DNA from: Flaccisagitta enflata
Taxonomy: Eukaryota > Chaetognatha > Sagittoidea > Aphragmophora
Assembly: GCA_965153355.1 (NCBI GenBank)
Contig: OZ231127.1
Location: forward strand, 75,516,001 to 75,580,000
DNA length: 64,000 bases
Direction: 5' to 3'
The translations under genes were made by a program, and so were the position numbers. Shown piece by piece: positions 30,076 through 40,500 of this stretch (position 1 is the first letter of the stretch; each line of letters begins with the position of its first letter). The notes under the pieces are model-generated. The model was given only the letters and a program-made list of their open reading frames with translations, ran no database searches and was not told where the DNA came from.

Positions 30076-33000
30076 ATGGACCTCATACAAGCTAAAACAA
30101 AGATTGCCGAATGGGAAAAAACTCTTTCTACAATAGAAAGACAGAAATTGAACCTTTTGGTTAGTAAAAGGAAAGTAGCTCAGGAAATAGTTGATGAAAA
30201 TACGAAAGATTTGGAATATCAATTACATAAAAATCGTAACGAATGCGATGGATTAACGGCAACAGTAACTATTAGTCCTGCAATATCACTATTGTCAGCA
30301 AGCCTTGACACATTAAAGTCTTTCAGAGATAAAGAGTTAATATTTATCCCTGAATCACTCAGAGAAACTTATTCCAAAGTAATTGGTGATTACTCGACTG
30401 CTGCTATACGTGCACTTGCAGCAGGTAAAAAATTTGTGGAAAGAGCTTACCATCCAGAACCTTACTCTCCTAGTGAGGAAGAGAGGGAAGAGATCCGGTT
30501 ATCTTCAACGGAAGATTCAAATTCTGGATCTGAATCTAAATCTGAAGAGGAAGAGATCAACGATAAACCCCATCCAACCCCTACAAAGCCTGAGAAACTT
30601 CACAACATGGATGCCATCACAAATTGTGAATCCAAACTTCCTCAGGCACAGAAAGACCTGTTGGAATCAAAGAAACGTGAGAGGAGGCCAATACGTATCC
30701 GAGTCACAAAACTTGTCAACAAAATTACAAAAAACATTGATGATGGGGATAATTTTGCAATTACCCTATCAAAAACAAATCTACTGAGAGCTCTAGAGGA
30801 CCTTGAAAAAAAGGATGAAGAAATTTGGGCGATTTATGATGACCAGGCTGTAGCTGAAGATATGAGTCAAGGGGAAGAATGGACTGAAAAGGGCGAGAAG
30901 GCCATTGCTGATGCAGAGAGGTTTCTAAATTCATTGAACCCAAGCAGTGCTGCTCCCTCTTCCACTACAACCCCTGCTGCAGCTACATCCCATCATGCAA
31001 AAACACCCAAAATAGAGATCCCAAAGTTTTATGGGAAATCTCCAGCTGAGTACCAAGCATTTTGGAACTCATTTGAATCTCTCATTGACAAGCGCACTGA
31101 TTTGGCAAATGTGGAAAAACTCCTTTACTTAAAGGATGCTTGTGTTGGTGAAGCCAAGAAACTGGCAGATGGGTACAACATAACCGATGTCAACTATGAC
31201 CATTTCAAAAAATTTCTCAAAGAAATGTTTGGAAAACCCAGATTGGTTCAACAGTCACATGTCAAAAACATTTTGAACCTAAAACCCTTTGATACCGACT
31301 GCATCAAGCCATTCCTTACAACATTGGAAACCTCAATGAGATGTCTTGCTGAGTATGGCATAGACATGGACAATGGGTCTTGGATAATAGTACCCTTTGT
31401 TGAGGAACTCATGTCAAAGGAAATTTTGCAAAAATGGCGCGAAGAGATCAATGATGATGATTCATTTTCAACAAAAAAGCTGTTGGACTTTTTGCATGAA
31501 AAGCTGCAATGTTATGGCACAGCATCTGAACAAAAAATTGATGCAAAAAACAAAGACACACGGGCAAAGACTACATTGATGCTCACTACTGCAAGTAGAG
31601 AGGTGACATGCTTCTGTTGTGACAAAGATCACAGAATTTTCAATTGCGAAAAATTCAAAAAACTTTCACCAAAAGAAAGGTCCGATTTCATCTTCAAAAA
31701 GAAGCATTGTCAAAAATGTTTGATGCCAATCACCAAAGATCATTTCCCAAAGACTTGTAAGTCACCAATCAAGTGCAGAGTGTGCCAAAAACCTCACCAC
31801 ACACTCCTGCACTGGGGAAAACCACCCATGAGTGATGATGCAAAGACTGCATCTCCAACATCAACATTTACTGTTTCATCAACAACAGTCTCCAAACAAT
31901 CCCAAGTGCCTGAGTCATTGCCAAACGTGAAAACTTGCTGTAATTCACTTCATCATGCGCCTCAAAAGAAAGAGGGACTGACAGTTTTGAAGAACTTCAA
32001 AGCTGTTCCGAAAGAAAGACCAAATTTGACAATTCGGTCAGTCATTGATGATGGTTCTCAGACCACATGGATTTTGCAAAAAACTGCAAAAATGTTGAAA
32101 TTGCCTGTGGTAAGACGAGTGCTGCTTGCTGTTGCAACAGCATTTTCAGGTGAACACCGTTCACCTGAACTTTACGATGTGGTCAAGATCAGTCTTTGCA
32201 CCAAAGATAACCGTTACTGTGAGATGGAAGCGGTAGTCTCTCCATCAGAGAAGCTCACAGTTGATATGGATGCAATCAGACTTGATCCTTGCACAGAATA
32301 TCCTCATTTGGCGGACATTCAGTTTGCAGATGATTATCCACGTGATGCAACTGAAGTTGAGTTGCTAATTGGCAATGAATATGCTGATCACATACAGACT
32401 GGAAACAAGAGAGTTGGTAACCCAGGAGAGCCATGTGCAATCCAAACTTTGTTTGGTTGGGTCTTATCAGGTAGTATAAGACAAAATGCTTCACACTTTA
32501 CATCAACAAACCTGACACAGGTTGTGGCATTGGAAAATGTCTTGGAGAAATTTTGGAAATTGGAAGAATGCCCGAATCCAAACTCCAAAATCAAAAATCT
32601 TGTTGATGAAAAGGTACATGAAGAGTTCAAGAAGACCATCACTTATGATGATGTGAACCAGCAGTACATGGTCAAAATTCCTTACAAGGAAGAGGTGAAA
32701 AAGTTGTCGGACAACTTTGTACCAACAAGAGCTCTGTATTGGAAACAGCAAGCCATCCTGAAGAATGACCCAGAAAAAAGAGCTGCTGTTCAAAAGATTT
32801 TTGATGAACAGTTTGATCTCGGTGTTCTAGAACTGGTCTCTGATGCTGACACTCCAGCTGGAGGTGTCCACTACCTACCTTGGCACTTGGTGCTTAGGCC
32901 AGGCCATCCAACAACACCCGTGAGGATTGTGAAAAATGCCTCATTCAAGGGTAAATTTGGCATTTCCCTGAACAGCGCTCAACATGTTGGGCCAAATCTA

Positions 33001-35670
33001 CTGCCAGATATCGTTGGATCAATTCTACGCTTTCGATCACGAAAAATTGCATTCGTGTCTGATGTCAAAAAGATGTTTTGGCAGATAAAGATACCAGTTG
33101 AACAACAAGACCTTCATCGAATCATCACACCAAAAGGGATAGCTCGCCAAACGAGTGTCATGTTCGGTGAATCTTCCTCTCCATTCCTGTCCATGGCAAC
33201 TTGTGAATACCACGCTCAGCGTGATGACATCCAACAAAAATTCCCAAAAGCTTGTGAGTTTGTCGAAAACGAGCTCTACATGGACGATGTGCCTGGAGGG
33301 TGCGATTCAGTTGATGATGGTGTTGATATTCTGACTCAAATCAAAGGCTTTTTTGGGTCTATGCACATGAAAGTGCACAAAATCAATAGCAACAACAAGG
33401 AGTTATTGAGCATGATTGAAGGGACTGATGATAGTGAAGAAGCTGCAGTTCTTGGCTTGCAGTGGCATACAAATCATGACTCTCTCCGCGTCCCCAACAA
33501 AGAGTGGGACAAAACTCCAACCACCAAGAGGGAATTTTTGCAAAAAATCGCCTCCTTCTGGGACCCTATTGGTGGCAGGAGCCCTCTTATCTGCAAAGGG
33601 AAGATGATAATGCAGAAAATATGGCAACTAGGTTCTGATTGGGACCAGCTTCTATCTGATGAGTTGAAGCGTGAAGTGGAAGAATTCAGAAAAGCAACTG
33701 TTGTTGACTTTGAAATTCCTCGGTTCTTTGGCGACCCTACTGTTCTTCACATCTTTGTAGATGCCAGTGAATCCGCATATGCCGCTGTTGCATATGCATT
33801 TTCTGAGAGAGGCTCTTGCTTTCTCATGTCTAAGACAAGAGTAAAGCCCATCAAAGTTGTCTCACTCCCCCGCATGGAGTTGCTGGGAGCAGTGTTAGGC
33901 TCACGCTTACTTGCCTTTCTCCACAAAGAAGTTTTCAAATCTGGGATTGAGACTTTCTTGTGGACAGATTCTACTATTGCGCTTGGTTGGATCGAATCTT
34001 CTTCAGCACGCTACAAACCCTTTGTTGGGAACAGGATTGCGGAAATCCAACGAACATGCGGCAGTCATGGCGTTAAATGCATGTGGGTGCCTGGAGACGA
34101 TAACCCTGCAGATATCCCATCCAGGGGCATTTGGCCTTTGGATGAAAAGCAATCCAAGCTCTGGATTGAGGGCCCTGAATTCATCAAGACAGGTGATTGG
34201 CCGAATCAGCCTGTGATGGAAAAGCCAGATATTGAACAAAGGAAAGTGGCTGTAAACATCACACAGGTTCGTGAACCTGTCATCAGTTTGGAACGTTACA
34301 GCTCTTTGGAAAAACTGGTGCGGATCATGATGTACGTGATTCGCTTTTGTAGCCCTTTGGGGGCGAGGGCGAATAACTCGATTGCTCAACAGCGGAAAAG
34401 GGCATTAGCAAAGCTCATCAGCCAAGAGCAAAAAACCTTCTTTTCTGAAGAATATGAATGCCTTCAGAAGAATCGTGCCATTCCACGAAACTCTCAATTG
34501 ATCCAATTCAATCCAATCTTGGAAGATGGTTTGATCAAAATGAGTGGAAGAGTGAACAAAAACATCATCATTCTCCCAAACAAATCCCATCTCACCCGAC
34601 TTCTCATCAGAAATGTTCATATCTCAAATCTTCATACGGGATCAAACCAGACGTTGGCAATTTTGCGTCAAAAATATTGGGTCATCAAAGGAATGACAAC
34701 CGTAAAGGCCGAAACACAATCTTGCATAACATGCAAACGGATCAACAAGCCAATGTGTCAACAAATGATGGCTGATTTGCCAGATTTCAGGAAAACGGCG
34801 TTGCCACCTTTCTCTCATGTTGGATTGGATTACGCTGGACCTCTTCTCATCAAACCGAGGAGAGATTCAACTTCTCAAGCGGAGAAACGTTGGATTTGCC
34901 TCTTTACTTGTGCATCAACCCGTGGTGTACATTTGGAGATTGTAAATGATCAGTCCACTGAAGAATTTTTGATGGCATTCGCGCGTTTTTCCTGTCGACG
35001 AGGAAAACCTCTCAACGTCTACAGCGATAATGCTTCAACATTCAAAAAGGCAGCAAAGGAATTGCCTGACGTCATTTGGCAGTTCAATCCACCTGCAGCA
35101 CCTTGGTGGGGAGGCTTCTGGGAACGCCTTGTGAGAAGCATCAAAACTCCGATGAAGAAAGTTTTAGGACAATCTCTCATCACCGACAAGGAACTTGCGA
35201 CGCTCATCATTCGAATTGAAGAGCAAATCAACTCCCGTCCACTTACACCGATAGTGGATGACCCTGATCAAGTTCCGCTTACTCCTGCTGAGATGCTTAT
35301 CGGCAGACCTCTTCAACAACCGACGGACCCATGGCCGGACATTCCTCCGTCCAAAACGGCATTCTCTGCGAGACTGAAGTATCTCAAAAGTCTTCAGGAG
35401 AATTGGACGAAACGATGGGTAAATGAGTACGTACCCACCCTTCAACCACGTCAAAAGTGGCATCAAGGATCGAAAAACATCACTCCTGGATCTCTCGTTC
35501 TTCTCAAGAAAGAAAATCTCAAACGCCATCTTTGGCCCTTAGCTAGGGTTAAGGAAACTCATGTAGGTCGTGATGGACATGTTCGCTCTGTCACACTTCA
35601 AGATAACAAAGGAAAAACAATCAAGAGACCAATACAGAATTTGGTCTTACTCGAAGGATGTGAAGATTAA
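30076..35670 (+). CDS. gag-pol: BEL-2 gag-pol polyprotein, 1,864 residues
   Basis: The ATG at 30076 is the first of the long frame. Gag: N-terminal charged coiled-coil-like part, an acidic Ser/Glu stretch near 155-175, and a DUF1759-like capsid block (~311-465, starting KIEIPKFYGKSPAEY). Zinc-knuckle Cys/His motifs run ~512-581 (CFCCDKDH, CQKCL, CRVCQKPHHTLLH). Protease near 655 has VIDDGSQT, DDG where DSG/DTG is usual. The A17-type segment has LFGWVLSG. RT: VRIVKNASFKG (~949), VSDVKKMFWQIKIP, YMDD (~1066). RNase H: FVDASES (~1225), WTDSTIALGW (~1296), NPADIPSRG (~1345). Integrase: H-H-C-C zinc site (~1506-1555) and D, D, E in GLDYAGP (~1583), YSDNAST (~1649), FWERLV (~1680). DUF5641-like tail. 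All catalytic motifs are present, so activity is plausible. Confidence 0.93.
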   Translation: MDLIQAKTKIAEWEKTLSTIERQKLNLLVSKRKVAQEIVDENTKDLEYQLHKNRNECDGLTATVTISPAISLLSASLDTLKSFRDKELIFIPESLRETYSKVIGDYSTAAIRALAAGKKFVERAYHPEPYSPSEEEREEIRLSSTEDSNSGSESKSEEEEINDKPHPTPTKPEKLHNMDAITNCESKLPQAQKDLLESKKRERRPIRIRVTKLVNKITKNIDDGDNFAITLSKTNLLRALEDLEKKDEEIWAIYDDQAVAEDMSQGEEWTEKGEKAIADAERFLNSLNPSSAAPSSTTTPAAATSHHAKTPKIEIPKFYGKSPAEYQAFWNSFESLIDKRTDLANVEKLLYLKDACVGEAKKLADGYNITDVNYDHFKKFLKEMFGKPRLVQQSHVKNILNLKPFDTDCIKPFLTTLETSMRCLAEYGIDMDNGSWIIVPFVEELMSKEILQKWREEINDDDSFSTKKLLDFLHEKLQCYGTASEQKIDAKNKDTRAKTTLMLTTASREVTCFCCDKDHRIFNCEKFKKLSPKERSDFIFKKKHCQKCLMPITKDHFPKTCKSPIKCRVCQKPHHTLLHWGKPPMSDDAKTASPTSTFTVSSTTVSKQSQVPESLPNVKTCCNSLHHAPQKKEGLTVLKNFKAVPKERPNLTIRSVIDDGSQTTWILQKTAKMLKLPVVRRVLLAVATAFSGEHRSPELYDVVKISLCTKDNRYCEMEAVVSPSEKLTVDMDAIRLDPCTEYPHLADIQFADDYPRDATEVELLIGNEYADHIQTGNKRVGNPGEPCAIQTLFGWVLSGSIRQNASHFTSTNLTQVVALENVLEKFWKLEECPNPNSKIKNLVDEKVHEEFKKTITYDDVNQQYMVKIPYKEEVKKLSDNFVPTRALYWKQQAILKNDPEKRAAVQKIFDEQFDLGVLELVSDADTPAGGVHYLPWHLVLRPGHPTTPVRIVKNASFKGKFGISLNSAQHVGPNLLPDIVGSILRFRSRKIAFVSDVKKMFWQIKIPVEQQDLHRIITPKGIARQTSVMFGESSSPFLSMATCEYHAQRDDIQQKFPKACEFVENELYMDDVPGGCDSVDDGVDILTQIKGFFGSMHMKVHKINSNNKELLSMIEGTDDSEEAAVLGLQWHTNHDSLRVPNKEWDKTPTTKREFLQKIASFWDPIGGRSPLICKGKMIMQKIWQLGSDWDQLLSDELKREVEEFRKATVVDFEIPRFFGDPTVLHIFVDASESAYAAVAYAFSERGSCFLMSKTRVKPIKVVSLPRMELLGAVLGSRLLAFLHKEVFKSGIETFLWTDSTIALGWIESSSARYKPFVGNRIAEIQRTCGSHGVKCMWVPGDDNPADIPSRGIWPLDEKQSKLWIEGPEFIKTGDWPNQPVMEKPDIEQRKVAVNITQVREPVISLERYSSLEKLVRIMMYVIRFCSPLGARANNSIAQQRKRALAKLISQEQKTFFSEEYECLQKNRAIPRNSQLIQFNPILEDGLIKMSGRVNKNIIILPNKSHLTRLLIRNVHISNLHTGSNQTLAILRQKYWVIKGMTTVKAETQSCITCKRINKPMCQQMMADLPDFRKTALPPFSHVGLDYAGPLLIKPRRDSTSQAEKRWICLFTCASTRGVHLEIVNDQSTEEFLMAFARFSCRRGKPLNVYSDNASTFKKAAKELPDVIWQFNPPAAPWWGGFWERLVRSIKTPMKKVLGQSLITDKELATLIIRIEEQINSRPLTPIVDDPDQVPLTPAEMLIGRPLQQPTDPWPDIPPSKTAFSARLKYLKSLQENWTKRWVNEYVPTLQPRQKWHQGSKNITPGSLVLLKKENLKRHLWPLARVKETHVGRDGHVRSVTLQDNKGKTIKRPIQNLVLLEGCED

Positions 35671-35780
35671 TTGTGGTGTGTAATTTTTGTTTTTAGATCA
35701 ACGTCAATCAATTTTTGAATTATTGTTGTATTTTTGTATCTTTTTTGAAAAAAACCTCAAATCGGTTTTTTGGGGCCGAA
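35671..35780 (+). other. BEL-2 3' untranslated segment
   Basis: This AT-rich segment ends AAACCTCAAATCGGTTTTTT, then GGGGCCGAA, before the 3' LTR. A classic purine-only polypurine tract is not obvious. The same segment is present in BEL-3 (54496-54605). Confidence 0.6.
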
Positions 35781-36297
35781 TATAAAAAACGCGATTAGCA
35801 ATTTAGAGAAAAGAAACTGTATCTCTGTAAAAGCACTTTTGATAATTCATACTGTATTAAGAATTTGTCCTTCGTCAGTTTTCTCAACGTATTCTTTCTC
35901 CCGTTTAAAAGTCAAATTCCTTTCTGACTGGTCAATTCTCAATTTCTCCTTTTCGTAAGAATCACGTTGCCTTCTCAGTTTGGCGGCCTTCGTCTTTATT
36001 TCAGTCTTTATTCCAATGCCGCCTAAGAATAACAATTGTTGCCGACAAAAATGTAATCTTTCTTTTTGTAATAACTTTTTCTTTCTATTTTATGTTTTCT
36101 TGTTTAATTGAAATTTGGAATGATTCACTTACATTAAATCCTTCGTAAAGAAAAGAACTCTGGACTTTTATTTCTCCCTTTCGTGGAAAAAAGGGAAATT
36201 GAATCTCTGCAATTCTCCGTCGATAAATTGTGGAAACAAAGACGCTTAATTCTGCAGTTTGGTTATAACTACAGATAGATACTTAAAAGAGATAAGA

Positions 36298-36393
<96 letters not shown>

Positions 36394-36577
36394 GAATCCC
36401 GCAACTTGACTACAATCACAATTCCCGATTGCTCCCGTTTGAAATTGATAACCTCAGCAAAATAAAAGGAGTGAAACTGATTTAAATCCTCGAAACTCAA
36501 ATATCTTCAATCAGCTTTATCTTCTATTATTTTGTCATCCTATCAACAGCAGGTTCATTATAACCAACCCCTCCATT
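35781..36577 (+). repeat. 3' LTR of BEL-2
   Basis: It is homologous to 28668-29358 with substitutions and a (CT)n run at 36300-36391 absent from the 5' copy but present in BEL-3 (55476-55551). This suggests the two BEL-2 LTRs have exchanged with or diverged from other family members. Confidence 0.88.
35847..36035 (-). other. Antisense ORF in the 3' LTR of BEL-2
   Basis: This 62-codon minus frame is homologous to the one at 28734-28931; it has IKTEIKTKAAKLRRQRDSYE and a shared ILNTV end. Same caveats: conserved open frame, no expression evidence. Confidence 0.35.
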
Positions 36578-37076
36578 TAATTTAGAGGCTACTGGTGTAC
36601 CAAATCACCCTTGCTAAAAAGAATGCATATACCAGCCTGTGCCTAAATGATGGAAAGCAATACAATCAGGATTCTACAAGTACATGTTGTACAAGTACAA
36701 GTACAAGTACAAATACAAATACAAGTACAATTACAAGTACATGTTTTGGAAAAAAATCGAAAAACGTTTTTCGATTTTTTGAGTTCCGGGTTAGGAAATA
36801 ATGTTTCCCTTTTTCGCTTGAGCCGATTTGGGGAAGTCGGGGCAGGACTAGGCTCGCCCGTGGCTGGGGTTGAAATTGGTACAGGGTGAAAGAGGGCACT
36901 TTTTTACACCTTCTGGAAAAAAGTTGGGCACTGTCGGATCCATACTTTAGGCGCTATGAATTTTTCAATCTTTTTTTATTTTTTCACATTTTCCGTATTT
37001 TTCTTAACGATCTTTCTTTTTCATCGATCTCAATTTTGGGCCCTATGTAACAACAAAAATGAGTTCAGCAGAGGGC
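36578..37076. other. Unassigned DNA with an ACAAGT hexamer run
   Basis: The right flank of BEL-2 carries ACAAGTACAAGTACAAATAC-type hexamer repeats (36676-36742) and AT-rich DNA, with a short AAAATCGAAAAACGTTTTTCGATTTTT-like palindrome near 36752. No gene. Confidence 0.6.
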
Positions 37077-37700
37077 AGGAGGGAGGGAGGGAGGGAGGGA
37101 GAGGGAGGGAGAGGGAGGGGGGATAGGGAGGGAGAGAGAGGGGGGGAGAGGGAGGGAGAGAGAGAGGGAGGGAGGGAGAGAGAGGGGGGAGAAAAGGAGG
37201 GTGGAAGGGTGAGAGGGAGAGGGAGGGAGGGAGAGGGAAGGAGACGGAGGTAGAGAGGGATAGGGAGCAGGGGAAGGAAAGGGAGGGTGGGAGAGCGGGA
37301 GGGAGGGATATAGAGAGAGAGGGAGGGAGAGAGGGGAAAGTGATAGAGAGAGAAGGAAAGAGAGGGTGAGAGAGGGAAAGAGAGAGAGGGAGAGAGAGAA
37401 AGGGAAAGAGAGGGAGAGGGAAAGAGAGGGGGAGGGAGAGGGAGGGGGAGGGAGAGAAAAAATAAGACACGCAGCAAGAGAGAGACAGAGAGAGACAGAG
37501 AGAGAGAGAGAGACAGAGAGAGACAGAGAGAGACAGAGAGAGACAGAGAGAGACAGAGAGAGACAGAGACAGACAGAGACAGACAGAGACAGAGAGAGGG
37601 TGAGAGACAGACAGACAGACAGACAGACACACACATACACACACACAAACACATACACACACACAAACACACACACACACACACACATACACAGGCGCGA
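37077..37700. repeat. Polypurine tract followed by AGAC and AC repeats
   Basis: About 400 bp of GGGA/GAGA purine-only sequence (37077-37455) passes into GAGACA repeats (37480-37600), then AGAC (37608-37630) and (AC)n. Strong strand asymmetry (nearly all G and A on plus). The 220-293-codon minus frames rich in Ser/Leu/Pro are artefacts of this tract. Confidence 0.95.
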
Positions 37701-37715
37701 GAATGTAATGAGGAG

Positions 37716-38800
37716 AGAGAAGAAAATGAAAAAAACAAAAACAATCTTACAATTTTTTTCTGGTCGGCGAGAGCCGCCTTTACTGGTGTACAAGTTCTTG
37801 TTGTGGTGCTGTCTTGGGCTTCTATTGACATCAATTTTGGTTTCAAAAATTTACATCTTGCTGGTCGCGCCTTACCTTGAAATTTCCAGGGGTCTATGAC
37901 AACCCAAGATTTCAAATCTCTCAAATCCTAATCTTGACTGCAGAATCAAAATCTGCATGAAAAACTGCCTGTTGAAAGTGCTTTACTCTTCTTCAAAATT
38001 TCCGGATTGTTTTCAAAATACATTTCAAAGATTTGTGAAAAAGGAAAGTTCAACGGTTTTATGATTGAATTAAAAGGAGGATGAGTTTTGCCAACTTTGA
38101 CGCCACTTCTGAGCACCTTCTTCTATGAATATCAATAGTGCTTTCAGGCTCAAGGAAAAGAACATGATAATCATGTTTTTCCAATGAATAAAACCTTATT
38201 ATCAGGATTTCTTCCTTGAGCGTGAAAGCACCATAAAACAAGGAAAGCAGTTTTGAAATCAATTTTTCCGGCGGATTCACGGATTTTGCAGTCAAAGTTG
38301 CGATTAAACCACTCTGAAATTCTGCATTTGGCAAATGTCACGGTTCCACAGCAAGCAGGAGGGCCCGACTTTCTACCAATCTTCGTTAGCACAAGCTTCT
38401 AATTCATCATTATATACGGATTAAACGGTTCAAAGACATTCATAACTACCCAATTCACAATTTCAAACCATTTTTTGTGACCCTCCCTACCCCTGGGGGT
38501 CTAAAAATTTGGTCAAAGGGCTTTTTTTGGCTTGTCTCCATTCTGTCTCCGGTAGAAAACAGCAAGCAAAACTGATCAAGAAATGTCTTCTTCCATGATT
38601 TTATGAGTTTTCATCAACTAGTACTAGTCCCACAGGATACACAAAAAAATTCTACTTAGTAAGCAAACTATAAGTTACCAAAAATTGGTTTATAATTCAA
38701 ATTTACCCCTGCTCGATTTTTTTGCTTTTTTTCTCTCACGGCTGAATATCATGATATTTACTTTTTTTAACCTCCTATCTCTTGAACATTAAGTATTTTT
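37716..38800. other. Unassigned DNA with an inverted repeat at 38138-38231
   Basis: GTGCTTTCAGGCTCAAGGAA (38138-38157) is inverted at 38212-38231 with one mismatch. A 91-codon minus frame across it (38059-38334) has no recognisable domain. The rest is AT-rich with no supported gene. Confidence 0.5.
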
Positions 38801-39000
38801 AGTCGCGTGCACGCGACTCTACAACCCGCTTTGTCCGTCGGTCGGTCGGTTGGTCGGTTGGTTGGTCGGTTGGTCACACTTTACTTTTTTTTATGATTTT
38901 ATTTCTTTTACCTCTCTGCTCCTGCCCAAATCGTCTGGTAACCTCAAATATGGCCCCTGCCCACCCACACGCGACTTCGGTAGCCGTGTATCCGGCCTTG
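38801..39000 (+). mobile_element. Full-length short (GTCY)n element, 200 bp
   Basis: It begins with the perfect 18 bp palindrome AGTCGCGTGCACGCGACT, then CTACAACCCGCTTTGTCCGT and a (GTCGGTTG)n run, the CTGCTCCTGCCCAAA motif, and ends CACGCGACTTCGGTAGCCGT, then GTATCCGGCCTTG. It lies between T runs (TTTTT left, TTT right), as does the copy at 54884-55241. The features match Helentron-associated non-autonomous elements. No coding capacity. Confidence 0.7.
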
Positions 39001-40281
39001 TTTCTTTTGCCATTCGATGGACAACTACTTGAGGGACATTCCCCTCCATTTTCATGTTATTGGATTGATCCTAAGCAGAGATATGAAAATTTTCTTGAAG
39101 CATATCAATTCGCGAACACCCCCAAATTTGTTCCTAACACATACCTAACGCTTAAGATATAACACTATGGTGTGAAAATGACACATTTTACATAAAATCT
39201 GACCACACCACGTGAAAGAGCGTGAAATTTTGAATCAACCCTGATAATTCAAAGTCTTAACTGCCAGACATATGGTCACAATGAAATTTTACATTTTGTA
39301 AGTCCTGAAGTGTAAACAGAATTGATACGCTCAACGGACGATTCTCGTAGTTATTTTCTTCTTGGCCGAAGTCAAGATTTTGCGGACCTAAAAGGAAAAA
39401 AATACAGTTTGTACAATTAACAAAAATGCTCATATCTCATGAACCCTTTGAGCTACCCCCATGATCTTTTGCGGGAAAACAGACTGTACCAAAAGAGATC
39501 AGGAGAAAGAATTTGGTTTTCTGAAGATGAGTCCATCCAGCCCAACCAGCCCAACCAACCTACCAGATGAAAAAATGAAAAAGTGGCATAACTTTTGAAT
39601 GAGTATGCCGATTTGGCTGAAATTTTGCATGAAAGTTATTGAAGAGTATCAACATTACTAGTATGAAGAAGAGCTTGGCAGAACAAATTTTTCTTGCACT
39701 GCTCAATCAACCAAAAATGGTGCTTATAGAGATTTTTTTGAAAATTTATGAAATTTCGATTTTTCTCCGTAAAACATCCTCACACTATTGCGTTTGAACA
39801 TAAGTTAGGTAAAAAATATTCTCATATTGATTTTTTTACTACCATATGCTTAATTTTGTATCGTTTTGTATACAAAATCTGTCTAATTAAGCTTAATTTG
39901 CATGAAAAATGAGCTCAGTTTACAAAATTCTTCTATGGATTTGTAAGTGTTACTTTATCAGCTATAGAGTAATGTATAGTTTTGTTGAATTTGAATCATC
40001 AAAAAAATGGCTAATTCTACCCCTTCGACTTGCCGTTTCTTGACATTTGCCATTTCCCACTGGGCTGTGGTTAACAGAGGGTGAGGCGCGACCACCTGAA
40101 TGTAGAATTTAAAAGTCAAAATTGATTTCAATAGAAGCCAAAGACGGTCCCACAACACAAATTACTCATTGAATACCAATTTTATTGCTTTTAGTCATTT
40201 AGGTACAGGCCACCGTACATATTCTTTTTCACATTGGAGTCTTGGCCGCATTTATGATAGTAAAATAATGTTGCCGTCTGA
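39001..40281. other. Unassigned AT-rich DNA
   Basis: There are no open frames with protein character, no inverted-repeat termini and no RNA gene signature. Confidence 0.5.
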
Positions 40282-40500
40282 CCCCCTTTTTTGGCAGTGG
40301 TCCCAAAGGGCCGATATCCTGTAGAACAGAGGGGTGAATTTCCAGACATGCATCCGTCCGTCCATACGCCCATCCATCCCGCCCTCCAAGGCTGGTCGGT
40401 CTCTGATCAGATCCTAAATCAGCCCTCTCAGGCCTGAAATAAGCCCCCCAGGCCCAAGATCAGCTCATTCTGGCCCAAAATCAGCCCTCTTACTATCTAA
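40282..40500. mobile_element. FB foldback fragment FB-e
   Basis: It contains GGCAGTGGTCCCAAAGGGCC, then GATATCCTGTAGAACAGAGG, a CCGTCCGTCCAT run and CCCTCTCAGGCCTGAAAT core repeats. The opposite arm is missing. Isolated core-like 'ggcctgtcagacctg' repeats recur near 41040-41110. Confidence 0.65.

Larger units (their letters stand above)
28668..36577 (+). mobile_element. BEL/Pao LTR retrotransposon BEL-2, apparently coding-intact, 7.9 kb
   Basis: Direct repeats at 28668-29358 and 35781-36577 flank a repeat-rich leader, a single uninterrupted gag-pol frame and a 110 bp 3' region. The 3' LTR is longer mainly because of a 92 bp CT run. The left flank is the 16 bp satellite; the right flank is unrelated unique DNA; no target duplication found. 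The single open frame suggests recent activity, although LTR divergence (indels, CT expansion) argues that it is not brand new. Confidence 0.9.

Noticed and set aside
37030-37924. Ser/Leu/Pro-rich ORFs of 220-293 codons
   Set aside because: Artefacts of the polypurine tract and AC repeats on the opposite strand.
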